Shown here: piece after piece, positions 43,414 through 53,900 of the stretch
Numbering within the stretch: position 1 is the first letter of the stretch
How the letters are laid out: each line of letters opens with the position of its first letter
NCBI GenBank assembly: GCA_045132235.1
Contig: JBGURX010000026.1
Location: 1 to 64,000 of the forward strand
Direction: 5' to 3'
Length of the DNA stretch: 64,000 nt
DNA from: UBA1756 sp045132235
Lineage (GTDB): Bacteria > Bacteroidota > Bacteroidia > Bacteroidales > WCHB1-69
Made by a program: the position numbers and the translations under genes
The notes under the pieces: model-generated
Told to the model about the DNA's origin: nothing
What the model saw: the letters and a program-made list of their open reading frames with translations, nothing else
Database searches by the model: none

Positions 43414-45153
43414 ATGAAGAAAATATTCTTACCTATCTTATTGTTTACGGCAGTTTTAGGCCTTCGGGCACAAAACCAGAACGATGTTTTGGTGACGATT
43501 GGAAACGACAAGGTCACAGTGGAGGAATTTGCAAAGGCATACGGCAAGAACAACAACCTCGCCACCGCCACCGAGAAAGACCTCCGCGAGTATCTGGATC
43601 TGTTCATCAATTTCAAGATGAAGGTGAAGGAGGGCGAGCTGCTGCAACTCGACACTTCCCGCCAGTTTAAGATGGAGCTGAAGCAGTATCAGAACCAGTC
43701 GGCACAGCAATTCCTCATCGACAAGGAGGTGACCAAGGAGCTGGAGGATGAGGTGCTGACCCGTGCCATGAGCGACATCCGTGCTTCACATATCCTCGTG
43801 AACTGCAGCGAGATGGCCAAGCCGCAGGACACGCTGGCTGCTTACAACAAAATCATGTCCATCCGCAAGGAAATCATGTCGGGTGCTATCAGTTTTGCCG
43901 ATGCGGCCGTCAAGTACTCCGACGACCCCTCCGCCCGCGACATGGTGAACCCGCAGACTCAGCGCCTGCATCCCGGCAACAAGGGCGACCTTGGCTATTT
44001 CACGGTCTTCGACCTGATCTATCCTTTCGAGACGGCCGCCTACAACACGCCGGTCGGTCAGGTGTCGCAGCCGGTGCGCACGCAGTTCGGCTACCACATC
44101 ATCTACGTGCAGGACCGCATCGACGCCATTCAGGAGATCACCATCGAGCAGGTGTATGTGTCTGACTCGCTGGCGAAGAACGGCAACAAGCTGCCCACCA
44201 CCACCTACAAGCTCACAGCCGCCCAGCAGGCCCTGCAAAGCGGCACGCCTTTCGGCGACGTGGCCCGCCAGTATTCAGAGGACAACGATGTGGCGGTGAC
44301 CGGAGGCCTGCAGGAGCCTTTCGCCCCCAACCGCCGTCAGGGCGACTTCGTGAAGGCCATCCTCTCGCTTAAAGAGGGTGAGGTTTCGCAGCCCATCGCC
44401 TCCCAAAATGGCTGGCACATCATCCGCGTGGTCAACATCAAGCCGTTTGTGCTGGACGAGGACTCGCGTTACACGCTCATCAACCGCATCTCGCGCGACA
44501 GCCGTTCCCACAAGAGCAAAGGCGCGTTCATTGATAAGTTGAAACGTGAATACAACTACAAAGAGCCCGGCCGCGCCAAGGCCATGAAGGCTTTCTTGAA
44601 GAATATGCCCGCCGAGTTCTTCCAGAACAAAGAAGCCGACCTCTCCACCATCAAAGGCATCGAGAAATTCGCTCCCATGGCCACTTTCGCCGATGTGGAG
44701 ATCACCGCCGAGGAGTTCGCCAAGTATATCAACCGCTTCAAGGGGATGCGCCTCACCCAAGATGAGTTTGCTCCCTTCCTCGAAGAGCGTTTCGACATGT
44801 TTGTCCAAGACAAGATGAACCGATACGAGAATGCGCATCTGTTGGAGAAATATGCCGACCTCCGCGACCTCGTGCAGGAGTTCCACGACGGCATGGTGCT
44901 GTACGAAATCAACACCTCCAAGGTGTGGGCCGCTGCCGTGCAGGATTCCACGGGTCTGGAGAAATTCTACGAGGAGAACAGTAGCCGCTACCTCGACCCC
45001 GCCACGCAGCAGCCCAAGCCGCTCGCCGAGATCCGTGCCATCGTCATCACCGACTTCCAGGAGTACCTCGACAAGCAGTGGATTCTCGAACTGCGTGAAA
45101 AGTACCAGCCGGTCATCAACGAAAAAGCTTTATCTACCCTCATTCAAAAATAA
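43414..45153 (+). CDS. Periplasmic peptidyl-prolyl isomerase (SurA/PpiC type)
   Basis: 579 residues from ATG 43414 (MKKIFLPILLFTAVLGLRAQ, a signal peptide); an ATG 8 codons upstream is less likely. Two parvulin domains: one at about 110-225 (IRASHILVNC, KGDLGYFTVFDLIYPFE, QFGYHIIYVQDR) and a second at about 235-355 (FGDVARQYSEDNDV, GEVSQPIASQNGWHIIRVVNI). The N-terminal and C-terminal helical parts should form the chaperone cradle. Likely role: folding of outer-membrane barrels, consistent with the abundant barrels in this genome. Followed 2 bp later by a second chaperone-like lipoprotein. Confidence 0.9.
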   Translation: MKKIFLPILLFTAVLGLRAQNQNDVLVTIGNDKVTVEEFAKAYGKNNNLATATEKDLREYLDLFINFKMKVKEGELLQLDTSRQFKMELKQYQNQSAQQFLIDKEVTKELEDEVLTRAMSDIRASHILVNCSEMAKPQDTLAAYNKIMSIRKEIMSGAISFADAAVKYSDDPSARDMVNPQTQRLHPGNKGDLGYFTVFDLIYPFETAAYNTPVGQVSQPVRTQFGYHIIYVQDRIDAIQEITIEQVYVSDSLAKNGNKLPTTTYKLTAAQQALQSGTPFGDVARQYSEDNDVAVTGGLQEPFAPNRRQGDFVKAILSLKEGEVSQPIASQNGWHIIRVVNIKPFVLDEDSRYTLINRISRDSRSHKSKGAFIDKLKREYNYKEPGRAKAMKAFLKNMPAEFFQNKEADLSTIKGIEKFAPMATFADVEITAEEFAKYINRFKGMRLTQDEFAPFLEERFDMFVQDKMNRYENAHLLEKYADLRDLVQEFHDGMVLYEINTSKVWAAAVQDSTGLEKFYEENSSRYLDPATQQPKPLAEIRAIVITDFQEYLDKQWILELREKYQPVINEKALSTLIQK

Positions 45154-45155
45154 CC

Positions 45156-45989
45156 GTGAAGCGCGCCTGCCTTCTTTTCCTGCTTTCGCTCTGTCTGTTG
45201 ACCAGTTGCCGGCACAAAGACCGTGTGGTGGCCGAAGTGCACAACCACAAACTCTATGCCTCTGAGGTGGGACAGTTGGTTCCGTCAGGACTGAGTGCCG
45301 CCGACAGCGCCGACTATGCCAAGCACATCATCAACGACTGGATTATGGAGCAGGTGATTTTGGCGGAAGCTGATAAGAATTTGTCTGTCAAAGAGAAAGT
45401 GTTTGACAAAGAGTTGGAAGAGTATCGCAAGACGTTGCTCAAGAACCGCTATTTCGAGAAAATCACTTCCGACCCTGAGCAATTCAAGGTGAGCGATGCG
45501 GAGGTGAAGGAAATCATCAAGCAGAGCAAGGTCAGTCTCGTGCCCGACAAGGAGATTGTGAAGATCAACTATGTGAAGCTGCCCCGTCAGTCGGCGGTGC
45601 GCGAGGAGCTGAAGGAGATTCTTTTCGACGAGACCCGCCGTCTCACCGAGAAAGAGCGCGTGGCCGAGTTGTGCGCCGACTCCATCGAGTACTTCATCGC
45701 CGACGACCAGTGGCTCTTCTGGGAGGACATCCAGCTGGAAACCGGCATCACCCTCGATCGCAACTTGCAGGGACTGGACTTTCCCCTCACGATGGAAAAG
45801 GTGGTGAACGAAGATGAGTATCTGATGGTGGTCATTGACTTCCGGTCGGAATCCACCGGCGAGGAGTCGAAAGACTACTTCGAGAGCGTTCGCACCATGC
45901 TCATCCAGAAAAAGAAAAATGAATTCATCCAAAAAAAGATGAAAGAGTTATACCAAGAAGCAGATAAAAAAGGTAAAATCAACCAATAA
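45156..45989 (+). CDS. SurA/PpiC-like lipoprotein without an obvious isomerase domain
   Basis: 277 residues starting at GTG 45156, two bases after the upstream stop, so translation is probably coupled. Lipobox LLTSC with Cys18. The segment VVAEVHNHKLYASEVGQLV (residues 24-42) resembles the start of SurA N-domains, and the helical middle (WIMEQVILAEADKNLS, KELEEYRKTLLKNRYFEKI) fits a chaperone. No parvulin active-site motif is seen, so it may act as a holdase. It sits between the isomerase and signal peptidase genes. Confidence 0.75.
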   Translation: MKRACLLFLLSLCLLTSCRHKDRVVAEVHNHKLYASEVGQLVPSGLSAADSADYAKHIINDWIMEQVILAEADKNLSVKEKVFDKELEEYRKTLLKNRYFEKITSDPEQFKVSDAEVKEIIKQSKVSLVPDKEIVKINYVKLPRQSAVREELKEILFDETRRLTEKERVAELCADSIEYFIADDQWLFWEDIQLETGITLDRNLQGLDFPLTMEKVVNEDEYLMVVIDFRSESTGEESKDYFESVRTMLIQKKKNEFIQKKMKELYQEADKKGKINQ

Positions 45990-45994
45990 TCACC

Positions 45995-47608
45995 ATGACA
46001 TTATCCTATACTGCAGTTATTATTATCTCCATCATACAAGTCGTCGGCTTCCAGCTCGGTCTGTGGACCATCTTCAAGAAGGCAGGGCTGAAGGGGTGGC
46101 TTTCCATCATCCCGGTATATCGCACGTGGCTCTGGCTGCGCAAAGTCATCGACCGCCCCTGGTGGTGGATGATCTTCTGGGTCATGCCCTTCATCGGCGT
46201 GTTTATGGTGTATTATATGATTTGGGAGACGATAAGATGTTTTAACAAAAGAAGTTACCTCTATCTTATCCCGGGCACATTCTTCTATTTCTTTTATCTT
46301 CCTTATTTAGGATTTGCAAAAAAAGAGATTTATACCCCCAAGTCGGAGCAGCCGGAATACAAGAAATCGTGGGCACGCGGCTGGGGCGATGCCATTATCT
46401 TTGCGGTGGCCGCAGCCTTCATCGTGCGCTCCTTCATCTTCGAGCTTTACACCATCCCCTCCTCCTCCATGGAAGGCACCATGATGGTGGGCGACTACTT
46501 GGCGGTGAGCAAGCACCACTACGGACAGCGCATCCCGCAGACCGTTTTCGCACTGCCCTTCATGCATCATACGCTGGTGCTCACCAAGACCGTTCCCTCG
46601 TATGTGGACTGGATTGAGCTGCCCTACATGCGCATTCCGGGGACTTCTTCCGTGAAGAACAACGACCCCATCGTCTTCAACTATCCCGACGGCGACACGG
46701 TGGCCATTGAGAGACAAGACCGCAGCTATTACGCCATCGTGCGTGATTTCGATGAGGTTATGAATCCCAATGTTGATTTGGACAGGGCGAACAGTCTGGC
46801 CATGCGTTACGGCCGTAATTTGGACGCCGCCACTTTGCGCTCGCAGTATGCCGGGCAGTCGGGCCACGATGTGGTGGCTAAGCTGTTCACGGTGCGGTAC
46901 CGTCCCACCGACAAGCGCGAGAACTATGTGAAGCGTTGCATTGCCATCCATGGCGACAAGTTGGAGGTGAAGAACGGCGTGGTGTATATCAATGGAAAGA
47001 AGGCACCGGTGCCCGAACGGCGCCAGTTCTGCTATCAGGTGCCCGGTGGCGGCATTTCCGCCCGTACCATCAAGAAGATGCGCATCAACGCACAGGATGT
47101 GGAGGAGATTGGCGGCGACCAGTATCTCTATCTCTCTGATGAGCAGGCTGCCACACTCCGCGATATGGGAAAAATCCTCAACTTGCAACTCGAGCCGAGA
47201 GGGGTTTATTCCTCCGAAATCTTCCCCCATGACCCGCGCTACAAGTGGAACAAGGACAATTTCGGTCCGATCGTTATCCCCGAAAAGGGGGCGACAGTTC
47301 AGCTCAACGACTCCACCATCGTGCTGTACGACAGGATTATCAAGAATTATGAGTTGAATGATTTGGAGGTGAAGAACGGCAAGATTTACATCAACGGGGA
47401 GGTGGCGACGAGCTACACCTTCAAGATGGACTACTATTTCATGATGGGCGACAACCGCCATAACTCCGCCGACTCGCGCTACTGGGGCTTTGTGCCGGAA
47501 GACCATATTGTTGGAAAGCCTGTGTTTGTGTGGATGTCGTTGGACAAAGACCGCACGTGGGGCGATGGCAAAGTGCGGTGGAACAGAATGTTCAAAATCT
47601 GTAAATAG
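45995..47608 (+). CDS. lepB: Signal peptidase I, long Bacteroidetes type
   Basis: 537 residues, inner-membrane serine protease removing signal peptides. The N-terminal about 110 residues hold three hydrophobic helices (DUF5684-like), then the peptidase begins with FIVRSFIFELYTIPSSSMEG; the nucleophile is Ser158 and the general base Lys313 (NYVKRCIAIHGD). Two large insertions (about 200-300 and 330-450) separate the boxes, and box E is GDNRHNSADSRYWGFVPEDHIVG near 487. Long forms like this are usual in Bacteroidetes. It begins 5 bp after the chaperone-lipoprotein stop. Confidence 0.93.
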   Translation: MTLSYTAVIIISIIQVVGFQLGLWTIFKKAGLKGWLSIIPVYRTWLWLRKVIDRPWWWMIFWVMPFIGVFMVYYMIWETIRCFNKRSYLYLIPGTFFYFFYLPYLGFAKKEIYTPKSEQPEYKKSWARGWGDAIIFAVAAAFIVRSFIFELYTIPSSSMEGTMMVGDYLAVSKHHYGQRIPQTVFALPFMHHTLVLTKTVPSYVDWIELPYMRIPGTSSVKNNDPIVFNYPDGDTVAIERQDRSYYAIVRDFDEVMNPNVDLDRANSLAMRYGRNLDAATLRSQYAGQSGHDVVAKLFTVRYRPTDKRENYVKRCIAIHGDKLEVKNGVVYINGKKAPVPERRQFCYQVPGGGISARTIKKMRINAQDVEEIGGDQYLYLSDEQAATLRDMGKILNLQLEPRGVYSSEIFPHDPRYKWNKDNFGPIVIPEKGATVQLNDSTIVLYDRIIKNYELNDLEVKNGKIYINGEVATSYTFKMDYYFMMGDNRHNSADSRYWGFVPEDHIVGKPVFVWMSLDKDRTWGDGKVRWNRMFKICK

Positions 47609-47637
47609 AATATTGTTTTTCAATAAATTATAGATAG

Positions 47638-49218
47638 ATGGCCTCCAAGTTCAAAATTCCGCACACCTTCACCATCGTGTTTTTCATTGTGGTGGCCTGT
47701 GCCATTCTGACTTGGGTGGTGCCGGGCGGCGAGTTCCAGCGCGATGCGGCCGGCAACGTGGTGGAAGGAACCTACCATCAGGTGGAGAGCCAGCCGCAGA
47801 CTTGGCAGGTTTTCACCGCCTTCTTCGCCGGTTTCAAAAAAGCCGCCGACATCATCGTCTTCATCCTGATGATTGGCGGTGCCTTCTGGGTGCTCAACGA
47901 GACCAATGCCGTCACGCGGGGCATATACTCCTTCTTAGACTTTACGCAAAAGCTGCAGCGGTTCAAACCTTTTGAAAAGATGGGGGTGAACAATCTCGTC
48001 ATCATTCTCATCATTCTGCTGTTCAGCTCCTTCGGGGCCATCTTTGGCATGAGTGAGGAGACGCTGGCCTTTGTGGCGATTTTCGTGCCGCTGGCCATCT
48101 CCATGGGTTACGATTCGGTGACGGGCGTGCTGATGTGTTATGTGGCGGCCCATGTGGGCTTTGCCGGCGCGCTGTTCAACCCGTTCACCATCGGCATTGC
48201 GCAGGGATTGTCGGGACTGCAGCCCTTTTCCGGCTTGGGCTACCGTTTGATTTGCTGGCTTCTGCTCACTTTGATAGCCATCCTCTTCACCTTGTGGTAT
48301 GCGAACCGCGTGAAGCGCCATCCTGAAAAGTCGTTCATGCACGAGGCCGACTCGTACTGGCGCGACAAGGTGTTGCAGCAGCAGGATCAGGAGCATCACC
48401 GCTCGAACTATGCCACATGGATTGTCTTTGGTTTGGTAAGTGCTTTGTTGCTCTTCTTGTCGATACGTTTCCCCTTCACCGACATTACGTTAGGCGGGCA
48501 CAAGAGCCATTTGCTCATCTTCCCCGTCATCGCGGTGCTGTTCACAGCATGGGGGGTGTTCGCAGCCATCCGGTCGGCGCACAGCTACATCATGTCACTG
48601 CTGTTCCTCACCATTGTGATGCTGGTGGTGGGTGTTCTGGGGTATGGATGGTATGTGAAGGAGATTGCCGCCCTCTTTTTCGCGATGGGCATTGCGGCGG
48701 GATTCGCCTACGGGCTTCGTTTCGACAAAATCATCCGCCAGTTCTTGGAGGGATGCAAGGATATGCTGAATGCGGCGTTGATTGTGGGCATGGCGGGTGG
48801 AATCATCATTATTTTGCAAGAGGGACATATTGTAGATACCCTGCTGTACGGCTCCTCCACGGCGGTGGCGAACAGCGGCAAGGAGGGCGCGTTGGGCGGT
48901 ATGTATCTGATTCAGAACCTGCTCAACCTCATCATTCCGTCGGGCTCTGCCAAGGCTGCGCTCACCATTCCCATGATGGCTGAGTTCTCCGACCTTATCG
49001 GCATCTCGCGGCAGACCAATGTGCTGGCTTTCCAGTTCGGCGACGGCTTCACCAACATGATCACCCCGACCTCCGGCGTGCTCATCGGCGTGCTGGGCAT
49101 CGCCCGCATTCCTTACGCCAAATGGGCGAAATTTATTTTTCCTTTTATCTTATTCCTGATAATTGTAGGATTTTTGTTACTTTTGCCGACCATTTATTTA
49201 CCTTTAGACGGATTTTAA
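47638..49218 (+). CDS. YfcC/DcuC-superfamily carrier
   Basis: 526 residues, about 12-13 membrane helices, inner membrane. The start PHTFTIVFFIVVACAILTWVVPGGEF is the YfcC signature, with ADIIVFILMIGGAFWVLNETNA, FGMSEETLAFVAIFVPLA and the second-half FQFGDGFTNMITPTSGVLIGVLGIARIPY. Related carriers transport C4-dicarboxylates or exchange arginine for ornithine; with arginine deiminase and carbamate kinase elsewhere in the window an amino-acid role is attractive but not shown. It starts 29 bp after lepB. Confidence 0.85.
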   Translation: MASKFKIPHTFTIVFFIVVACAILTWVVPGGEFQRDAAGNVVEGTYHQVESQPQTWQVFTAFFAGFKKAADIIVFILMIGGAFWVLNETNAVTRGIYSFLDFTQKLQRFKPFEKMGVNNLVIILIILLFSSFGAIFGMSEETLAFVAIFVPLAISMGYDSVTGVLMCYVAAHVGFAGALFNPFTIGIAQGLSGLQPFSGLGYRLICWLLLTLIAILFTLWYANRVKRHPEKSFMHEADSYWRDKVLQQQDQEHHRSNYATWIVFGLVSALLLFLSIRFPFTDITLGGHKSHLLIFPVIAVLFTAWGVFAAIRSAHSYIMSLLFLTIVMLVVGVLGYGWYVKEIAALFFAMGIAAGFAYGLRFDKIIRQFLEGCKDMLNAALIVGMAGGIIIILQEGHIVDTLLYGSSTAVANSGKEGALGGMYLIQNLLNLIIPSGSAKAALTIPMMAEFSDLIGISRQTNVLAFQFGDGFTNMITPTSGVLIGVLGIARIPYAKWAKFIFPFILFLIIVGFLLLLPTIYLPLDGF

Positions 49219-49224
49219 CCAACC

Positions 49225-50130
49225 ATGAAAAGATACGTATTTCTGATAGCCATTTTGTTGTTCACCACGGCTTATCGCGCTTATTCACAATATGATAATT
49301 ATTACTTCTACCATGGCTTTGAAGCATGGGAAGGCGGATTGAATTTTGGTGTGAACTCTTTTTACGGAGACATCAATGACAACACCAACAAGATTTTTCC
49401 CGCCACACCTTTCCAGGCCTCGTTCTACAAGGACCGCCATTTTGTGGTGGGCGGCTATTTCGGCAAGCGCATGACCCCCTTCTGGACCCTTGCCTTGGAC
49501 ATGAAATTCGGGCGTGTTTCGGGAAAAACCAAATATGGCATTGATGAGCATTCTGCGGTGGCGTTTCGCACGTCGTGGAATACGGAAATGGTGATTTCCA
49601 ATACGTTGGATATACTTTCCATGTGCAATCTCAACACCAACTGGTCGGTGTATCCCAAGATTGGCTTTGGGGTGTATGCCTTCCGTTCCACGTTGTGGGA
49701 TGTGAACAGCGGGGAGGTGTTGGGGGCTTTTCCCGAGGAGGCCGTTTTCAACAGCAAACGCAACGAGTGGCTGGCCACGGGTTACCATGCGGTGTTTGCC
49801 ATGCCGGTGATGATAGGCGCAAGTTTCCGTCCGCTGCCGGAGCTGCGTGTGTTTTTCGAGACCGGCATCACGTGGACCTGCACCGACATGCTGGACGCCT
49901 ACCAGTCGAATGCGCGTGCCTTCGAGGGGGTGTGGAACACGATGATTGGGGTGAGCTATCAGTTTGATTTCCGTCCCTACATGCGGGGCAATCCGCGCAA
50001 CAACACCGCCAACGATGCTTTGAAAGACGATGGCGTGACGAAGAAGTACAAGAAGATGCGTTACAAGTCGAACCTCGGCACGGGCAAGCCGCGCTACAGC
50101 AAGAGCAGCGCGATGAAGAAGCACCAGTAG
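49225..50130 (+). CDS. Outer-membrane beta-barrel protein
   Basis: 301 residues with signal peptide MKRYVFLIAILLFTTAYRAYSQ. The mature part begins GGLNFGVNSFYGDINDNTNK and alternates aromatic-rich strands typical of small barrels related to OmpA/PorG-type proteins of Bacteroidetes. A basic, low-complexity tail (KKYKKMRYKSNLGTGKPRYSKSSAMKKHQ-like, described by its Lys, Arg and Ser content) follows and would face the periplasm. It starts 6 bp after the carrier gene, ending the operon. No specific function was recognised. Confidence 0.75.
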   Translation: MKRYVFLIAILLFTTAYRAYSQYDNYYFYHGFEAWEGGLNFGVNSFYGDINDNTNKIFPATPFQASFYKDRHFVVGGYFGKRMTPFWTLALDMKFGRVSGKTKYGIDEHSAVAFRTSWNTEMVISNTLDILSMCNLNTNWSVYPKIGFGVYAFRSTLWDVNSGEVLGAFPEEAVFNSKRNEWLATGYHAVFAMPVMIGASFRPLPELRVFFETGITWTCTDMLDAYQSNARAFEGVWNTMIGVSYQFDFRPYMRGNPRNNTANDALKDDGVTKKYKKMRYKSNLGTGKPRYSKSSAMKKHQ

Positions 50131-50164
50131 GGCTTCATACATTGCAGGGTTGTGATAATATGGA

Positions 50165-50195
50165 TGTAGGGCTGTCATACTATGGCAGTCCTACA
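50165..50195. repeat. REP-like palindrome after the barrel gene
   Basis: Arms TGTAGGGCTGTCATA and TATGGCAGTCCTACA around one central C. The two arm mismatches are both of the G-U-compatible kind. It shares the GTAGGGCTG foot with the element at 29596-29643. A degenerate extra half-arm (GGCAGCCCCAC) lies about 10 bp downstream. Confidence 0.8.
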
Positions 50196-50275
50196 AGGTG
50201 TTGGCAGCCCCACGAATGCGGGATTTGTGCGGTGGAAAATCGAAGGTCAGCGGCCTGCGGGCAAAAAAATATTAG

Positions 50276-50845
50276 TTAACAGTTCCATGCCGATTCCAGC
50301 CGAGGTAAATAAATTACAGATTTCTTGTCATCAAAAGATTTATCAATATAGCCATTTTTCTTTCCATATTTCAGAATGTTCTTATAAGCAAACGTTTTTA
50401 ACGCTTCTCGTTTGTCTTTCTTGGTTTTTGACTCACCACATTGACCTTTCTTTGGTTTTGCATAATGGTACAGATAGAAAAAATAAAGTTGCACATCATC
50501 ATTACTAACGATGCTAGTAATATCATATTTGAAAAAACTGAACTCCTTTTTTGTGATTATGTGATTCTTTTTTAAGTATAATATATACTCATAATACGAA
50601 AGGAACTGATCCATTTCGCCTTCCAGTTTGCTTTTGTGAAAGGACTCATCGTACCAATGTTTGTTATAATCTATCTTATACAACATACTCAATTGTCTTA
50701 CATCTCTCCTGAGTACATTAATAAGATTTGACAGTTTCTCTGCCCTTTCCGACTGGACCTTTTTCCACCATTGATAGCATGAAAACACAAATCCGATGAT
50801 TGCCACAACCATTGTGACACAGCCTATTATTTCATTTGAACTCAC
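50276..50845 (-). CDS. Hypothetical membrane-anchored protein, AT-rich
   Basis: 189 residues; one N-terminal membrane helix (IIGCVTMVVAIIGFVFSCYQWW), then a Lys- and Tyr-rich helical cytoplasmic part. No family was recognised. The gene is strongly AT-rich against its GC-rich neighbours and has a REP-like element 80 bp beyond its stop, both signs of accessory DNA. Its short length and single helix recall small membrane effectors of defence systems, but no partner gene is adjacent. Confidence 0.55.
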   Translation of the reverse strand: MSSNEIIGCVTMVVAIIGFVFSCYQWWKKVQSERAEKLSNLINVLRRDVRQLSMLYKIDYNKHWYDESFHKSKLEGEMDQFLSYYEYILYLKKNHIITKKEFSFFKYDITSIVSNDDVQLYFFYLYHYAKPKKGQCGESKTKKDKREALKTFAYKNILKYGKKNGYIDKSFDDKKSVIYLPRLESAWNC

Positions 50846-50923
50846 TTGTTTATAGTTTTTAAGTTCTCGCCGACTCTCTTACGGCTTTTCGGCTGCCGCC
50901 ATTATTTATTATCTACTTGATAT

Positions 50924-53900
50924 TTAATCTCTTATACAACGCACTGAACGCGCAGAAAAGTCCGTCAGAGATCCTGTGCTACTACTTTCAAAAACTATGG
51001 GTGAAGCATAATCAAAATAGAAATACTTACGATAACCATTCAACCAAAAAGAAGCACGTTTCCCAAAGTCAGCATAATTGGCTCCATGATTGGTGAAATT
51101 GTTATCGTCAACCCAGTAATAACTTCCTGAAGCTTTCGCATTGAAGCCTATAGCATTATTGTCAGAAGGAGTATTGCCTACTGCGCAGACAATATCGCTG
51201 GTAGTCCAGCTTGTTGTAGAAGCAAATGCTTTGGCAAAATATGTGCTATCGTTACCGCATATATAATCACTCTGGCTGCTTACATAATCAATGAGTTGTG
51301 AAAACTCTACAACACTGGGCAAATGCCATCCCGTTGGACAGACATAATTTTTTGCTGCTGAGCTATACAGAAGTCCAAATGTTGTTTTGTTGGAGGATTG
51401 GTTGTTCGGATAGTACCAATATCTGCCACCTGAAGGGTCGTTCGCATTCCCTTGAGAAATGGAAGTGCCATTAGCTTCCTTCGTGGTACGTAGGTTCTCT
51501 CTCATCCAGCACTGTGAGCCAATCTGCACAGCATGATAGATATTGCCGTCACAGTCAGTGACGGTAATATCATTACAATTTTCGTATACAAACGAAAATT
51601 GTTCACCATACGTAGTTCCTAAAGAGTTAGTGGCGTATGCTCTCACAAAATAAGTAACACCCGCTTCAAGACCTGTGAGGATTGCAGTGTACCCACCATT
51701 CCCCGTGCCTGCGGCTATGTAGCTGTCGAATACAGTGGGATTTGGGTAGGTGCTGTAGCAGAAACCTCGCTCCGTCACCTCCAAGCCGCCATCAGAAGCC
51801 ACATTGCCCTGACAAAAGCCTAATTCAGTTGCACTTACAGTCATCACCACTGGCGCTGTGTTGGCCAGAGTGGTCACCTCCATCTGCTCGCTGTAGGCAA
51901 TGCCCACGCTGTTGATAGCATAGGCCCGCACGTAGTAGGTGGTGTTGGGTGTGAGTTCGGAAAGCGTGGTGGAGAAACTGCCAATGCCGCTCCCCAATGC
52001 CACATACGAGTTGGAAATGGTGGGATTGGGTGTGGTGGCGTAGCAAAGACCACGGGCAGTTACTGCGTAGGTACCAGAGTCAGTTACATTGCCACCGCAA
52101 GTGAAAGAATAATAGGAAATGTTGGTAGCAGACACTGCCTCCACAGTGGGAACAAGGTATGGCAGTGTGGTAAAGGTGCGTTCCTCTCCATAGTCGGTGC
52201 CCACGCTGTTGGTAGCATATGCCCGTACATGGTATGTAGTATTGGAAAACAGACCTGTGAGTTCGCCTGTGAAAGCACCCACACCCGTGCCTCCTGCAAT
52301 AATGTTGTCTTCAATGGTCGGATTCTCGGAAGTGCTGTAGCACAGTCCTTTCGCTGTTACCGCCGCACCGCCTGCGTAGGTCACTGCACCGCCGCAGGAT
52401 GCACTGGTCTGTGTGATATTGGTTACGTTGTTGGTGGTCACGCCCGGAGGCGTGGTGGAAGAGGTGAAAGAAGTTTCTTCGCCATATACCGTACCCACGA
52501 TGTTGGTGGCGTATGCCCGTACATAGTATGTGGTGGTAGGTGCCAGCGTGGTAACAGTGGACTCAAATACACCGGCAGTGGTGCCATCGTTAGTATGGTC
52601 ACCCTCAACGGTAGGGTTGTGCGATGTGCCATAGCAGAAGCCACGGGCAGAGAGCATCGCGCCACCATTCGATACCACTTCACCATGGAAAGTGGCGGTG
52701 TGCGGCAGAATGTCAGTCACAGGACTGGTCGTGACAACGGGAGCAGTGGGAATCACGGTGGTGAAACTACGCACCTCGCCGTAAGAAGTGCCAAGCGCGT
52801 TGGTAGCGTAGGCACGCACATAGTAAGTGGTTACAGAATTTAGTCCGAGAATTGTGGTAATGAACTCGCCTGTACCCGTACCGTCTGTGGTCACATTGTC
52901 AGCTACTGTGGGAGTAGGGTTGGTGCTGCTGTAGCAGAGTCCGCGTGCCGTCACTGGCAGACCGCCATCGGTGAGCACATTGCCTCCACAAACGGCACTG
53001 CTGGCCAATACGTCACTCACAGCGGAAGTGGTTACTACGGGCATTTCGCTGGCGAGGGTGGTGAAGTTTACCACTGCACCATAAGCCGTACCCACTTCGG
53101 TGGTAACGTAAGCACGCACATAGTAAGTGGTACCAGCCGTCAGTCCCGAAAGCGTACTGGTGAAACTGCCGAGTGAATAACTGTCAGTGGTGACATTGTC
53201 AGCGATTGTGGGAACGCTGGTTATTCCGTAGCATACGCCAGCGGCCAAGATGCTGGAGCCACCATTGGCAACCACTTCGCCACTGCAAACAGCAGTAGTG
53301 TAAGATATTTCACTTGCCGTTCCAGTGGTTACCGTGCCAAGCGTGGGATTCAATTGGAGGTTCAGCTCTTCAATCACAGTCTGCAAACTGTCAATGGTAT
53401 GGTATATTCCATTAAGGATATTCTGCAACTGTACATCCGTGATATAGCGAGCATCGTTTTCAAATGCAGACACTTGTGTCGGGATATTGGCCGCCTGCTG
53501 CACAGTGGCGGCGGTCAGGTAGCCCGCATCGTTCTGAAAGGAACTGACGGTGGTGGGTACAGTTGGAATTGTAGGTTTGTTTAGAATTTGCGCCGTACCG
53601 CTGGTAGCATTCCAGTCGGCGTTCACCTGTGCGGGAACCTGTGCGGCAGTAATATAGTTGGCATCATTGTAAAAATAGCTCACGTTTGTGGGTATGGTCG
53701 GAATGGAACCGATGGTGGCATAGTTGGAAAGGGTGACATTCATTACCGACTGTGTCACATAGTTCATATCGTTTTGGAACGAACTGACCGTCGTGGGGAT
53801 GTTAGGTATCGTAGGTTTGTTCATTATCTGCGCGACACCGCTGGTGGCATTCCAGTCGGCGTTCACCTGTGAAGGGACCTGTGCCAATGTAATGTATCCT

